Notes: generated from the sequence alone by a model not told the origin. A stretch of DNA of 64,000 nucleotides from Eubacterium sp. AF36-5BH (GCF_003460505.1 NZ_QTVG01000006.1:62001-126000); one strand, 5' to 3'. Counted from the first letter of the stretch, positions 46,447 to 56,424 are shown. Numbers and translations: made by a program.

Positions 46447-49056
46447 ATGAACAGAGGGTTTAGTAAGAAAAATTGGTTTAGCAGACTTGTTTCAATGGTA
46501 TTAACTGTTGCACTTATGATTACAACAATCGGTGTTGTTTCAGTAAGTAACAGCTCAAAGGTTTCAGCCACAACAGCAGTCACATCAATGGACTATTATA
46601 ACAGTGAACAGGGACCAACAATTAAGAAATCAGGAACAGGTGCAGTAAGCTTTGGATTTGTTTTACCTAAGTTTAATGGAAAAGAACCAAAAGAATTGAA
46701 TTATGATAATGTAAGAGATGACATTCAGTTGTACGTTAAACAGGAGAACGGCACAAGCGGCGAATGGAAGAAGATTGAAGAAGTTAAGTCTTTTGTATGG
46801 AATGAAACTTGGGGTATTGAACATCAGCTTGACTGGGATGGCTGGGTTTGCTGGTTGAAAGTTTCAGAAACTACAGAATTCAGATTTCATAGCAAATCAA
46901 GTGGTGTAAACTTGGATTACACTTTAGAACTAGAAAAACTTGCAACTTATAAGCTTACAAGTATTTCTACTACAGAAGAAACAATTAAGGCAGACACAAC
47001 AGGTGGTTCAGCTACACATTGGGGAGCATGGACTTTTAACGGTGACAAAAATATTAAGTATGAACAGATTCAGAATGATGTTGAAATTTTAGTTGACAAT
47101 AACGATGGCAAAGGATTTGTAAAGTTCCTTGGCAATGCAAATTCAGGTTTCAAATGGGATCAGAACTTTGGTTATTATTCAGAGGGTGATGGCGGTTATT
47201 GGTTTACAAACATCAGTTGGTCATTTACACTTCGTTTCAAATCAAAGTCAAATCCTAATGTAATGCAGGATGTAAAAGTTGTTTATGAGAAGCCTGTTAG
47301 AACAAGTTATGCTTTAACAGCTTATGAGGGAACTTCATACGATGCAAGCAAAGTTGAAACAGCATCAGTTGGTATTCCACTTCCAAAGATTGGTGGAACA
47401 GAAGCAATTAAGGATGATTTAGACTTATTCAAATATGAAGTAAAAGTCGACGGAAAATGGATTGCCCTTACAGACGTAGCAGTTAGTGGCTGGGTTTACG
47501 AAGGAAATGGCTATAACAAATATTCATTAAGCAGTCAGTGGGGATATTTCAGTGATCATGTTTATGGCTTATGGTTTCAGCCTGTAAGAGAAGATACAGA
47601 AATCAGAATCAGCTACCCTATTGATGGCAAAAAAGGTGGCGATGCAAGTAGCAATGCAATAATCTACACAATTAAGGGTAACACAGAATATAAAGCACAG
47701 TTACCTGCTGACATGACAGATATTAAAGTAGAAAACAGTTCAGAGGATTATACTCCTGCAGGTTGGAAAATGATTTTCAATGACGAATTTGACGGAGGCA
47801 AGCTTGATACAAACAAGTGGTCATACGATGAAGGATTCCTCCTCGAAGAAGATGATATTAATACAGCCGGATGGGGAAATCAGGAATTAGAATATTATAC
47901 AAGAGATAATGTTTCTGTAAAAGACGGAAAACTTAATATTGACATGAAGAAGCAGTCAAAGATTTTTACCCAGAAGGGTGATAGCACAAAGAAAGCAGAA
48001 GCAAAATATTCTTCAGGTAAGATAACAACAAAGGACAAGTTCTCAGTTAAATACGGAAGAGTAGATTTTAGAGCAAAAATGCCAACAGGTACAGGTGTAT
48101 GGCCTGCAATGTGGATGCTTCCAAATGATTCAGTATATGGTTCATGGCCTTTATCAGGAGAAATTGATGTATTTGAAGGACGTGGACGTACACCAAACAT
48201 GGTATTTGGTACATTACATTATGGTTCACAGTGGCCAAACAACATTAACTCATCTGATGCGTTTGACATGACTAAAAATGGAAATGTTAAAACAGGTATT
48301 GATGATTGGCATGTATACAGCGTAGTTTGGGATGCAGAAAATATTAAGATTTACTGTGATGGTAAATGCTACTTCAAATGTACAGCTGGAGAATGGTACT
48401 CAGGTTCAGACAGAGGTAATACATATGCACCATTTGATCAGAGATTTTACCTTATCTTAAACTTAGCAGCAGGCGGAACTTTTGATAGTGGTTATGTACC
48501 TGATGACAATTTCACATCGGCCATGATGGAAGTAGATTATGTTAGAGTATATCAGAGAAAAGTTGCATCAAATGAAGATGAACAGAATGATAAGAATGCA
48601 AATGTAAAAACTGATGGTGCAAACGATGGCTTATACGGTGATTACAAGTTAGGTACAAAGATAATTACAAATCCTACAACTGAACCAACAACACCGGCAC
48701 CAACAGAAACAACACCAGAGTCAACAAAGGCTCCGGAAAAAACTACAAAGCCACAGGTAACAACACCTATTGTTAAGAAGACTGTTGGCAAAACAAAGGT
48801 TAAGAAAGCAACTAAGAAGATTAAAGCGAAGAAAATTAGTATCTTATTAAAGAAAGCTAAGAATGCAAAGAAATATCAGGTACAGGTTTCTAAGAACAAG
48901 AAGTTCAAGAAGATTCTTGTTAAGAAAACTGTAAAGAAGACTAAGTTTACAATTAAGAGCAAGAAGCTTAAAAACAAGAAGAAATTATATGTAAGAGCTA
49001 GAGCTGTTGGTTGCAAAACATGGTCAAAACCTAAAAAAGTAAAAATTAAAAAGTAA
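46447..49056 (+). CDS. Secreted GH16 endo-beta-glucanase with three Trp-rich N-terminal modules
   Basis: 869 residues. Signal peptide 1-40 (LVSMVLTVALMITTIGVV). Residues about 48-425 are three related modules of 110-130 residues, rich in Trp and Tyr, each with a pattern of a D-I/V-x-L/V-x-V strand, a K-W segment and an aromatic end; carbohydrate binding is likely. Residues about 435-705 are GH16: WKMIFNDEFDGGKLDTNKWS, WGNQELEYYT, WPAMWMLP and the catalytic GEIDVFEGRG (ExDxxE, beta-bulge type). A Thr/Pro/Glu linker (about 735-770) leads to a Lys-rich module of 95 residues ending WSKPKKVKIKK. Likely hydrolyses mixed-linkage or beta-1,3-glucans outside the cell. Confidence 0.9.
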   Translation: MNRGFSKKNWFSRLVSMVLTVALMITTIGVVSVSNSSKVSATTAVTSMDYYNSEQGPTIKKSGTGAVSFGFVLPKFNGKEPKELNYDNVRDDIQLYVKQENGTSGEWKKIEEVKSFVWNETWGIEHQLDWDGWVCWLKVSETTEFRFHSKSSGVNLDYTLELEKLATYKLTSISTTEETIKADTTGGSATHWGAWTFNGDKNIKYEQIQNDVEILVDNNDGKGFVKFLGNANSGFKWDQNFGYYSEGDGGYWFTNISWSFTLRFKSKSNPNVMQDVKVVYEKPVRTSYALTAYEGTSYDASKVETASVGIPLPKIGGTEAIKDDLDLFKYEVKVDGKWIALTDVAVSGWVYEGNGYNKYSLSSQWGYFSDHVYGLWFQPVREDTEIRISYPIDGKKGGDASSNAIIYTIKGNTEYKAQLPADMTDIKVENSSEDYTPAGWKMIFNDEFDGGKLDTNKWSYDEGFLLEEDDINTAGWGNQELEYYTRDNVSVKDGKLNIDMKKQSKIFTQKGDSTKKAEAKYSSGKITTKDKFSVKYGRVDFRAKMPTGTGVWPAMWMLPNDSVYGSWPLSGEIDVFEGRGRTPNMVFGTLHYGSQWPNNINSSDAFDMTKNGNVKTGIDDWHVYSVVWDAENIKIYCDGKCYFKCTAGEWYSGSDRGNTYAPFDQRFYLILNLAAGGTFDSGYVPDDNFTSAMMEVDYVRVYQRKVASNEDEQNDKNANVKTDGANDGLYGDYKLGTKIITNPTTEPTTPAPTETTPESTKAPEKTTKPQVTTPIVKKTVGKTKVKKATKKIKAKKISILLKKAKNAKKYQVQVSKNKKFKKILVKKTVKKTKFTIKSKKLKNKKKLYVRARAVGCKTWSKPKKVKIKK

Positions 49057-49065
49057 TTTATTTAG

Positions 49066-49101
49066 AAAGTAAGAAGTCTAGTAAGGGCTTCTTACTTTTT
49101 T
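49066..49101 (+). terminator. Terminator after the first GH16 gene
   Basis: AAAGTAAGAAG pairs with CTTCTTACTTT over an 11-base loop and runs into T residues. Confidence 0.85.
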
Positions 49102-49223
49102 GCAACTTTGCTTGCCAAATAATTCATTAATTATTAAAATATAGAAGTAAATGTCTAGGAAAAATATTAGTAGAAATATTTATGGCTAAAGAATGATTTC
49201 TACAATTTTAATAAGGAGGAAAT

Positions 49224-50348
49224 ATGGCTAAAAAGAAGTTAGGATTTGGTTTGATGAGATTACCACTTGTAGACCAAAATGAGGCAGCAGATGTTGATAT
49301 AGAAGAAATGTCCAAAATGGTGGACACATTTTTGGAACGTGGATTTACATATTTTGATACGGCTTGGATGTATTGTGGATTCAAAAGTGAGAATGCTACA
49401 AAAGAGGCTTTGGTAAAACGTCATTCAAGAGACAGCTTTACTTTGGCTGACAAATTGCATGGTGGATTTTTTAACACAATAGAAGAAGCAGATGAGATTT
49501 TTAATCAGCAGCTTGAAAAGACAGGTGTAGAGTTTTTTGATTACTACTTACTTCACGATATTGGTTTAGATCATTACAAGAAGTACACAGACCTTGGATG
49601 TTTTCAGTGGTTGGTTGATAAAAAGAAAGCAGGACTTGTTAAGCATATTGGTTTCTCATTTCACGATAATGCAGAGTTGTTGGACAAGGTTCTAACAGAA
49701 CATCCGGAAATGGAATTTGTTCAGCTTCAGATTAATTATCTTGACTGGGAAAGTGAAGGGGTTCAGTCACGTAAATGCTATGAAGTAGCTACAAAACATG
49801 GGAAGCCGGTTATTGTTATGGAGCCGGTAAAAGGTGGAACTTTAGCTAATGTGCCTGAGGCAGTTGAAGAACATTTCAAGGCATACAATAGGGAAATGTC
49901 AGTGCCATCATGGGCAATTAGATTTGTGGCAAGTCTTGATAATGTAATGATGGTTTTAAGTGGTATGAGTAATATGGAACAGCTTCTTGATAACACTGAT
50001 TATATGATGGATTTTAAACCATTAACAAAAGAAGAAGTTGACCTTGTTATGAAAGCTGCAGATATTTTAAATGAAAATATAGAAATTCCATGTACAGGTT
50101 GTTCATACTGTACTGAGGGTTGTCCAAAGAAAATTGCTATACCAAAGTATTTTTCTTTATACAATGCAGATAAACAGGAAGTAAAAGAAAAAGGCTGGAC
50201 ACCACAGGGTGAATATTATGACAGATTAACAGGAATTTTTGGTAAGGCAAGTGATTGTATTGCCTGTGGTAAGTGTCAGAAAATTTGTCCACAGAACTTA
50301 CCAATTATTGAAGACTTAAAGAAAGTGGCAGAATATTTTGGAAAATAA
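49224..50348 (+). CDS. Aldo/keto reductase with two [4Fe-4S] motifs
   Basis: 374 residues with AAGGAGG upstream. TIM barrel with [18 protein letters not shown] and HIGFSFHD. The C-terminal ferredoxin-like part has [14 protein letters not shown] and [16 protein letters not shown], the full C-x2-C-x2-C-x3-C pattern twice. It is a paralogue in type of the gene at 43157. Substrate unknown; typical of flavin- or ferredoxin-linked anaerobic metabolism. Monocistronic. Confidence 0.9.
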   Translation: MAKKKLGFGLMRLPLVDQNEAADVDIEEMSKMVDTFLERGFTYFDTAWMYCGFKSENATKEALVKRHSRDSFTLADKLHGGFFNTIEEADEIFNQQLEKTGVEFFDYYLLHDIGLDHYKKYTDLGCFQWLVDKKKAGLVKHIGFSFHDNAELLDKVLTEHPEMEFVQLQINYLDWESEGVQSRKCYEVATKHGKPVIVMEPVKGGTLANVPEAVEEHFKAYNREMSVPSWAIRFVASLDNVMMVLSGMSNMEQLLDNTDYMMDFKPLTKEEVDLVMKAADILNENIEIPCTGCSYCTEGCPKKIAIPKYFSLYNADKQEVKEKGWTPQGEYYDRLTGIFGKASDCIACGKCQKICPQNLPIIEDLKKVAEYFGK

Positions 50349-50465
50349 TAATGGTTTGAATATATAATTTCTTAATAATAAATTTGGGATTAATATAATT
50401 TTATAGTTAAGAAATGATTTAAGAACCGACTTTATAATAAAAAACTAAAAACGAAAGGAATTTAA

Positions 50466-51284
50466 ATGGCAAAGGAAGCAAGATTTACAGGAACAGATAC
50501 TTATGTAGCATCAGATGATTTAATGGCATCAGTGCAGGTGGCAAGAGAATTGCAGAAACCTCTTCTTATTAAAGGAGAACCAGGAACTGGAAAAACAATG
50601 TTGGCGGAGGCAGTTGCTAAGGCTCTTGACATGGAGTTACTTATTTGGAACATTAAGTCAACAACAAAGGCGCAGGATGGTTTATATATTTATGATACAA
50701 TTCAGAGATTGTACGACAGCCAGTTTGGTGAAGCAGGAGTAGATGACATTGGACACTATATTAAGCTTGGAAAACTTGGTGAAGCTTTTAAGAAGGATAA
50801 GCAGGTTGTTCTTTTAATAGACGAAATCGACAAGGCAGACTTGGAATTCCCTAATGACCTTCTTTGGGAATTGGACAAAATGGAATTTTATATTAACGAA
50901 ACAAAGGAAACAGTAAAGGCAAAGGTTCGCCCAATTGTTATTATTACATCTAATGCGGAAAAAGAATTGCCTGATGCATTTTTACGTCGTTGTGTATTCC
51001 ATTACATTACATTTCCTGAACCGGCATTAATGAAGCAGATTGTAGATGCTCACTTTGAAAATTTAGAAGAGAATCTATTAGATCAGGCAATGAATACTTT
51101 CTATAAAATCAGACAGATTAGGGATTTAAGAAAGAAACCAAGTACATCGGAATTTATTGACTGGATTAGAGCATTAATGATTGGTGGCGTTGATCCTGAA
51201 ACAATAAGCGTTAAGTTGCCATATTTAGGTGTGCTTATTAAAAAAGATGAAGATTTAGAAACAGTAAGACTTGTTAGCAGATAA
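50466..51284 (+). CDS. MoxR-type AAA+ ATPase
   Basis: 272 residues with GAAAGGAA upstream. Walker A KGEPGTGKTM, Walker B VVLLIDEIDKAD, sensor IITSNAEKELPDAFLRRCVF with arginine finger. MoxR ATPases act as chaperones with a von Willebrand A partner; that partner gene starts 12 bases downstream. The substrate complex is not evident from nearby genes. Confidence 0.9.
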   Translation: MAKEARFTGTDTYVASDDLMASVQVARELQKPLLIKGEPGTGKTMLAEAVAKALDMELLIWNIKSTTKAQDGLYIYDTIQRLYDSQFGEAGVDDIGHYIKLGKLGEAFKKDKQVVLLIDEIDKADLEFPNDLLWELDKMEFYINETKETVKAKVRPIVIITSNAEKELPDAFLRRCVFHYITFPEPALMKQIVDAHFENLEENLLDQAMNTFYKIRQIRDLRKKPSTSEFIDWIRALMIGGVDPETISVKLPYLGVLIKKDEDLETVRLVSR

Positions 51285-51296
51285 TATGGAGGAAAT

Positions 51297-52496
51297 ATGT
51301 TTACACCATTTTTCTACACATTGAAAAGTAATGGATTGGATATATCTACAACAGAATGGCTTACTCTTATGGAAGCTTTAGATAAGGGGCTGGCACATTC
51401 TAATTTTACTGACTTTTATTACTTGTGTAAAACAGTGCTTGTAAAAAGCGAAGCTGATTACGATAAATTAGATTCTGCTTTTTTAGAGTATTTTAAAAAT
51501 ATCAAAACTGATAAATTAAATATGGAAAAATTAAACAAATGGCTCCATAACGACAGTGACAGAGTTCGTTTAACTAATCCTGAAGATTTTGTAGATAAAC
51601 GTACAGAGCGTGAGGCAAAAGAAGTTCACAGAATGTTTCGTGAAAGATTAGGCGAGCAACACACTGAGCATAACGGTGGAAATCACTGGATTGGTACAGG
51701 CGGTGGTTCGGCTTTTGGAAAAAACGGTCATGTAGCAGGTGGCATCCAACTTGGAAATGAAGCCGGAATGAAAACAGCATTTGCCGTAATGGGTGAGAGA
51801 CGTTACAGAGATTTCAGAAGAGACACTAAACTTACAATGAGACAGTTTCAGGTGGCTTTCAGGGAACTACGTCAGTATTCACGAAAAATGGATTTGCCAA
51901 AGACAGAGTTAGATATTGACGGGACCATTTCTTCTACCTGTAATCAGGGTGGTTATCTGAAACTTGAGTTTCAGCAGCCTAGAAAGAATTCTGTTAAACT
52001 TATGCTAATTTTTGATAGTGGTGGGTCAATGTATCCTTACAGTGAATTGTGCAACCAGCTATTTCAGGCAGTAAATAAAGCAAATCATTTTAAGGACGTA
52101 AAAACTTTCTACATTCACAATTGTATTTACGCAAAGTTATACAAAACACCTGAGTGTGCTCCGGGAGAATGGATTGACACAACTTATGCTTTTAATAACT
52201 ATGACAAGGATTACAAGGTTATAGTTGTAGGTGATGCTGGAATGGCGCCGGAAGAATACTACGACAAAAACGGAAATTACAGCGGGCCTAATAATGGACT
52301 TTCAGGACATGAATGGATTCAGTTGTTTAAGAAGAAATATCCACATACCATTTGGCTTAATCCATCATTCCATGGTGATTTAACAAAGAATTACTGGATG
52401 GAATCAGAAAGAGCCATTAAGGAAATCATAGACATGTATCCATTGACAGTTAATGGCTTAAAGGCAGGAATTAAAAAGTTGATGTCAGATAAATAA
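51297..52496 (+). CDS. VWA-domain protein (CoxE-like), MoxR partner
   Basis: 399 residues with GGAGG upstream. N-terminal helical half (YTLKSNGLDISTTEWLTLME) and a C-terminal VWA domain beginning KLMLIFDSGGSMYPYSE. The MIDAS has D-x-G-x-S instead of D-x-S-x-S; this Gly variant is familiar to me from this CoxE-like family. Gly-rich segment HWIGTGGGSAFG at about 140. Forms an operon with the MoxR gene and ends in a terminator. Confidence 0.88.
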   Translation: MFTPFFYTLKSNGLDISTTEWLTLMEALDKGLAHSNFTDFYYLCKTVLVKSEADYDKLDSAFLEYFKNIKTDKLNMEKLNKWLHNDSDRVRLTNPEDFVDKRTEREAKEVHRMFRERLGEQHTEHNGGNHWIGTGGGSAFGKNGHVAGGIQLGNEAGMKTAFAVMGERRYRDFRRDTKLTMRQFQVAFRELRQYSRKMDLPKTELDIDGTISSTCNQGGYLKLEFQQPRKNSVKLMLIFDSGGSMYPYSELCNQLFQAVNKANHFKDVKTFYIHNCIYAKLYKTPECAPGEWIDTTYAFNNYDKDYKVIVVGDAGMAPEEYYDKNGNYSGPNNGLSGHEWIQLFKKKYPHTIWLNPSFHGDLTKNYWMESERAIKEIIDMYPLTVNGLKAGIKKLMSDK

Positions 52497-52540
52497 CACA
52501 CTCCCTGTTATATTTGTTTCTTAAATGTATATAGGGTACA

Positions 52541-52577
52541 AAAAGGTGGCTACACAAAAGTGTAGCTGCTTTTTTTT
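52541..52577 (+). terminator. Terminator of the MoxR/VWA operon
   Basis: AGGTGGCTACA pairs with TGTAGCTGCT (short loop CAAAAG) followed by eight T. Confidence 0.85.
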
Positions 52578-52792
52578 GAAAAATTGCATAAAAATACTTG
52601 ATAAAAACATTTTTCTTTGTTTATATAGAAATATAATTTTTGTTTAATGAGGAATTTATTGGAAAGTTTTGTTGAATGAATTTTACAGATAATTCAGAAA
52701 AGACGGAAAGTAATTTTTTATTAACAATTATGATTGGGAAAGGAAGTTATTTGTTACATTATATCAGGTAGCAAAAGTACAAGGACAAAAAC

Positions 52793-54712
52793 ATGAAAAG
52801 AATAGCGAAAAAAGTGGGGGCTGTTGTAATGTCACTGGCAGTAGCTGTATCAGGAATTACAATTGGCGAAACAAAAACAAAGAGTGTAAAAGCTGCAAAC
52901 AATTGGAACTTGGTATGGTCAGATGAGTTTAACGGTACATCTCTTGATAGATCTGTATGGTCATACGAAATTGGAAACGGAAACTGGGGCTGGGGTAACG
53001 GAGAAATTGAATATTATACAAACAGAACTGACAATGTTAGAGTAGCAGGCGGTTCATTACAGATTATTGCAAAAAAAGAAAATTATGGTGGACAGAAATA
53101 TACATCAGGTAGAATTATTTCAAAGGGCAAGAAATATTTTAAATATGGAAAAATGGAAGCCAGAATAAAAGTAGAAAATGGAAATCAGGATGGTGTTTGG
53201 CCTGCATATTGGATGATGGGCGAAAACATGAACGAAGGAGTTGGTTGGCCATATTGTGGGGAAATTGACATTATGGAACATGCTAATTCCAACAATTATG
53301 TAGGCGGTTGTCTTCATTGGAACACAAATGGTTTAAAGGGTGAGTATTCACATGGCTCATACGGAAGTGGTTTTGATGGTGCAGAAAAAGCTTTTGGATA
53401 TTACACTGACAATGAAAATAATGGAATTAACGGTTGGCATACATATACACTAATATGGGATGCTAATCATATGGAATGGCAGTTAGACGGAAAGACATAC
53501 TTAAGTCAGTCAATTACAAGTAATAATGCATATTGCTTCCAGAAAGAACAATTTTTCTTATTTAACCTTGCTATTGCCGGACCGGATACAGGATTTACTA
53601 ACAATGTTACAGCTAACGATGCAACATTTAAGACAGCAACAATGTATGTTGATTATTTAAGAGTATATCAGCAGGGAAATGGAACAAATACAACTACTCC
53701 TAGTACAACAACAAAGGCCAATACAACAACAAAGCCGGCTACAACTACTAAGGCGCCTGCAACAAGTCCTGTTGAAACAATTACAAAAGTTTTATACGAA
53801 GATACAGACTTAGTCGCTAATACAGATAAAAAATTCGGAACTTATTTTGATACAGAAAATAATAGCTGGGGTGGCGGAGTTACAGGTACAATTACTGACG
53901 CAACAAACAAAGGAATAACAGTTGCTTTGGATAAATTAGGAACTAACAGATGGGCAGCACAGGCATCACTGGGAACTCTTAAATATTATCCGGGCTATAC
54001 ATACAAATACAATGCAACTATTACATCAGACATAGACAGAACGCTTGTAGTTAAAGTAGTAGGAAATGATGATGGACAGCATGACTCACCTGTATTAGAA
54101 AACAGAACAATTAATGTAAAAGCAGGTGTCCCTTACCATTTAAGTCTTTACGTGACAATACCTGCGGATTATACTTCAGAGTTGTATTTATACTACGGTC
54201 TTGGAAAAGGAAACGAAGAAACTGTAGATTCTAATGCAAAGAATACAATTCGCATTTCAAATGTAAGCTTTTCAACAACAAGAAAAGTAATTGAATCAGA
54301 AACAGTTAATCGTCCAACAACTACAGGTAACGGAAATAAGGTTACATCAAATGAAGGTACAACAAATAAGGTTACATCAAATGAAGGTACAACAAATAAC
54401 GTTACATCTGCTAAGGGCATACAGGCTACAAAGAAACAGTTAGGAAAAACTACTGTAAAGAAGGCGACAAAGAAGAAAAATTCTAAAAAAGTAAGCTTAA
54501 AGTTTAAGAAAGTAAAAGGCGCTAAAAAGTATCAGGTACAGTTTTCTAAGAGCAAAAAGTTTAAAAAGATAATATTAAAGAAGACAGTTAAAAAGACAAA
54601 GCTTACAATTAAGAAGAAAGTTTTGAAAAATAAATCAAAACTTTATGTTAGAGTAAAAGCTGTAGGCAGCAATAAATGGTCAAAACCAAAGAAAGTGAAG
54701 ATTAAAAAATAA
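52793..54712 (+). CDS. Secreted GH16 endo-beta-glucanase with CBM-like and Lys-rich modules
   Basis: 639 residues. Signal peptide 1-34. GH16 domain about 36-297: WNLVWSDEFNGTSLDRSVW, GNGEIEYYTN, WPAYWMMG and catalytic GEIDIMEHA. A Thr-rich linker (about 300-325) is followed by a beta-sandwich module (about 335-500, LDKLGTNRWAAQASLG, HLSLYVTIPADYTSELYLY) resembling CBM4/9-type carbohydrate binding. Then a KVTSNEGTTN repeat and a Lys-rich module of 85 residues ending WSKPKKVKIKK, very close to that of the GH16 gene at 46447. Its stop overlaps the next ATG (TAATG). Likely laminarin or lichenin hydrolase. Confidence 0.9.
   Translation: MKRIAKKVGAVVMSLAVAVSGITIGETKTKSVKAANNWNLVWSDEFNGTSLDRSVWSYEIGNGNWGWGNGEIEYYTNRTDNVRVAGGSLQIIAKKENYGGQKYTSGRIISKGKKYFKYGKMEARIKVENGNQDGVWPAYWMMGENMNEGVGWPYCGEIDIMEHANSNNYVGGCLHWNTNGLKGEYSHGSYGSGFDGAEKAFGYYTDNENNGINGWHTYTLIWDANHMEWQLDGKTYLSQSITSNNAYCFQKEQFFLFNLAIAGPDTGFTNNVTANDATFKTATMYVDYLRVYQQGNGTNTTTPSTTTKANTTTKPATTTKAPATSPVETITKVLYEDTDLVANTDKKFGTYFDTENNSWGGGVTGTITDATNKGITVALDKLGTNRWAAQASLGTLKYYPGYTYKYNATITSDIDRTLVVKVVGNDDGQHDSPVLENRTINVKAGVPYHLSLYVTIPADYTSELYLYYGLGKGNEETVDSNAKNTIRISNVSFSTTRKVIESETVNRPTTTGNGNKVTSNEGTTNKVTSNEGTTNNVTSAKGIQATKKQLGKTTVKKATKKKNSKKVSLKFKKVKGAKKYQVQFSKSKKFKKIILKKTVKKTKLTIKKKVLKNKSKLYVRVKAVGSNKWSKPKKVKIKK
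54334..54411 (+). repeat. 30-base tandem repeat within the GH16 linker
   Basis: Copy 54334-54363 and copy 54364-54393 are identical (start AAATAAGGTTACATC, end AAGGTACAAC), followed by a diverged third copy. It encodes NKVTSNEGTT repeats just before the Lys-rich module. Perfect repeats of this length are prone to slippage. Confidence 0.85.
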
Positions 54713-55248
54713 TGGCGCATATATATTTTACAAGACATGGTCAGACAGTTTGGAATGTTGAAAACAAGATTTGTGGAGCAACAGACAGTCCACTAACAGA
54801 ATTAGGACACAAACAGGCAATTGAACTTGGAGAAAAAATTAAATCAGAAAATTTACAGATAGATGAAATTCTATGTTCTCCTTTGTCAAGAGCGGCTGAC
54901 ACTGCAAAACACATAGCTGAAATCACAGGTGTGCCACTACGTGTAGAACAGCGTTTGAAAGAACAAAATTTTGGCAAGTATGAATCAACTCCAAGACATG
55001 GAGAAGAGTTTGAAGAGGCAAAACAAAATTTTATTTACGATTTTGATGGTGGAGAGACAATGCTACAAATGGCAGCAAGAATATATAGTCTTTTGGATGA
55101 ACTAAAGGAACAGACAGACAAAACATATTTGTTGGTTGCTCATAATGGAATTTCAAGAATTGTGCAGTCATATTTTTATAATATGAGTAATGAAGAATTC
55201 GCAGCTTTTGGAATTAAAAACTGCCAGATTGTAGAATATGAATGGTAG
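54712..55248 (+). CDS. Histidine phosphatase (phosphoglycerate mutase-like)
   Basis: 178 residues. RHG motif IYFTRHGQTVWN at the start, general acid Glu in KEQNFGKYE, second His in LLVAHNGISR. Size and motifs fit the cobC/GpmB-like branch; substrate not predictable (alpha-ribazole-P and many sugar phosphates are possible). Its ATG overlaps the TAA of the GH16 gene, so it may be translationally coupled to it, an odd pairing of a secreted and a cytoplasmic enzyme. Confidence 0.88.
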   Translation: MAHIYFTRHGQTVWNVENKICGATDSPLTELGHKQAIELGEKIKSENLQIDEILCSPLSRAADTAKHIAEITGVPLRVEQRLKEQNFGKYESTPRHGEEFEEAKQNFIYDFDGGETMLQMAARIYSLLDELKEQTDKTYLLVAHNGISRIVQSYFYNMSNEEFAAFGIKNCQIVEYEW

Positions 55249-55603
55249 TGGACGTTATGGTAACAGAATACAGGAGCCACAATGCCAGCAGATGACATCC
55301 CAACAAAATGCAGTGACCATAATGCTAGCAGATGATATCACAACAGCATAAAAGAGCCATAAAGGCATAAAAGATTTTAAAAATAAAAAAGAGGCCTTCT
55401 CATAGCAATTCTGAAAAATTACAGTAATGATTTTTCGGGAATATATGAGAAGGTTTCTTTTTATTATATATTTTGTAATTACCATGTAGTTTATAGCTAC
55501 TGTATAGTTTGTTAATTATGCTACAGCTGATATGCCATGTAGCTTTGGAATTATTAGACTGTTTATATGCAATATAGTTTTGCAATTACAATGCTATCAT
55601 CTA
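55249..55603. other. Non-coding gap with diverged repeats and a shared terminator
   Basis: No gene. A diverged direct repeat of about 38 bases (core ATGC-AGCAGATGA, at about 55273-55310 and 55318-55355) precedes a bidirectional terminator; AT-rich DNA follows to the coat gene. Confidence 0.45.
55386..55462. terminator. Terminator between histidine phosphatase and coat genes
   Basis: AAAAAGAGGCCTTCTCATA pairs with TATGAGAAGGTTTCTTTTT around a long loop; A-run and T-run on both sides make it bidirectional for the converging genes. Confidence 0.75.
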
Positions 55604-55873
55604 CTACACAGCTTTATATCCACACTGGAATTTGGTTTTTGCTTCCTGAATTTTCTTTGACTCAGCAGCAGGTGTAGGATAAAAGCCCATTGTATGCATT
55701 TGGTTAAATACATCTGTCTGGATTTCATGTTCCTTCTGTAACAAATCCATCATTGTGGATCTTAAATTTTCGTGTACACATTCATTTGCACTAAGATTAT
55801 ATAATGCAGTTGCGTTCTTTTCAGTGTTAAGGGCATCCCCTAAAATTTCTTTTTCTGTATAAATTTCTTCCAT
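55604..55873 (-). CDS. CotF-like spore coat protein
   Basis: 89 residues with GGAGG upstream. YTEKEILGDALNTEKNAT and LQKEHEIQTDVFNQMHTMGF match the CotF/YhcQ family, with the typical C-terminal Tyr-Pro motif (GFYPTPAAE). These are coat proteins of Bacillales and Clostridia; presence suggests the organism forms spores or descends from spore formers. Next to another coat-like gene in the same direction. Confidence 0.85.
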   Translation of the reverse strand: MEEIYTEKEILGDALNTEKNATALYNLSANECVHENLRSTMMDLLQKEHEIQTDVFNQMHTMGFYPTPAAESKKIQEAKTKFQCGYKAV

Positions 55874-55958
55874 AAAAACCTCCTGACTATTTAGCTAGTG
55901 AAATAAGTTTTGATTAGCCATCAAAATAAATTCTGCTTGAGTATCAAACAAATCCTGA

Positions 55959-56144
55959 TTAGTTATTCAAATAAGAATAAATTCCATTAAAATGTCCCTG
56001 ATGCTTCTGGGCAATATCAAGCATTTGCTGTTTTACTGTTTCGTCCTGACTATGATTAGCAAGCATTGTAAACTTTTTCACTAATAGCTCTTCTTCATTT
56101 AATAAATCCTGAATTACTGATAATTCTTTTTCTGATAATTCCAT
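55959..56144 (-). CDS. Small CotF-like coat protein
   Basis: 61 residues, preceded by AGGAGG. LNEEELLVKKFTMLANHSQD and KQQMLDIAQKHQGHFNGIYS form a two-helix ferritin-like hairpin seen in short coat-associated proteins of Clostridia. It lies 85 bases upstream of the CotF-like gene, probably co-transcribed. Confidence 0.75.
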   Translation of the reverse strand: MELSEKELSVIQDLLNEEELLVKKFTMLANHSQDETVKQQMLDIAQKHQGHFNGIYSYLNN

Positions 56145-56424
56145 AATGACCTCCTAAAAATAAATTTCTATATTAGTATTGCAAAAAAATAATTAATCAT
56201 ACAAAAAACTCAAAACAAAAATTTCCATAATGTGGTATGCTAATAAATGTAAAATCATATAAGTTTTATACAAAAGAATGAAATAAAATGCATATACTAT
56301 AAAAACTTATATGATAAAAGGATTAAAAAATAAATTAATGTAATTTATGTAAGTAGAAATTAATACAGGTTAGTATAAGTGTATTTTAGTGTATTAAATC
56401 AATAACTTATATGAGGAGAAAAAT

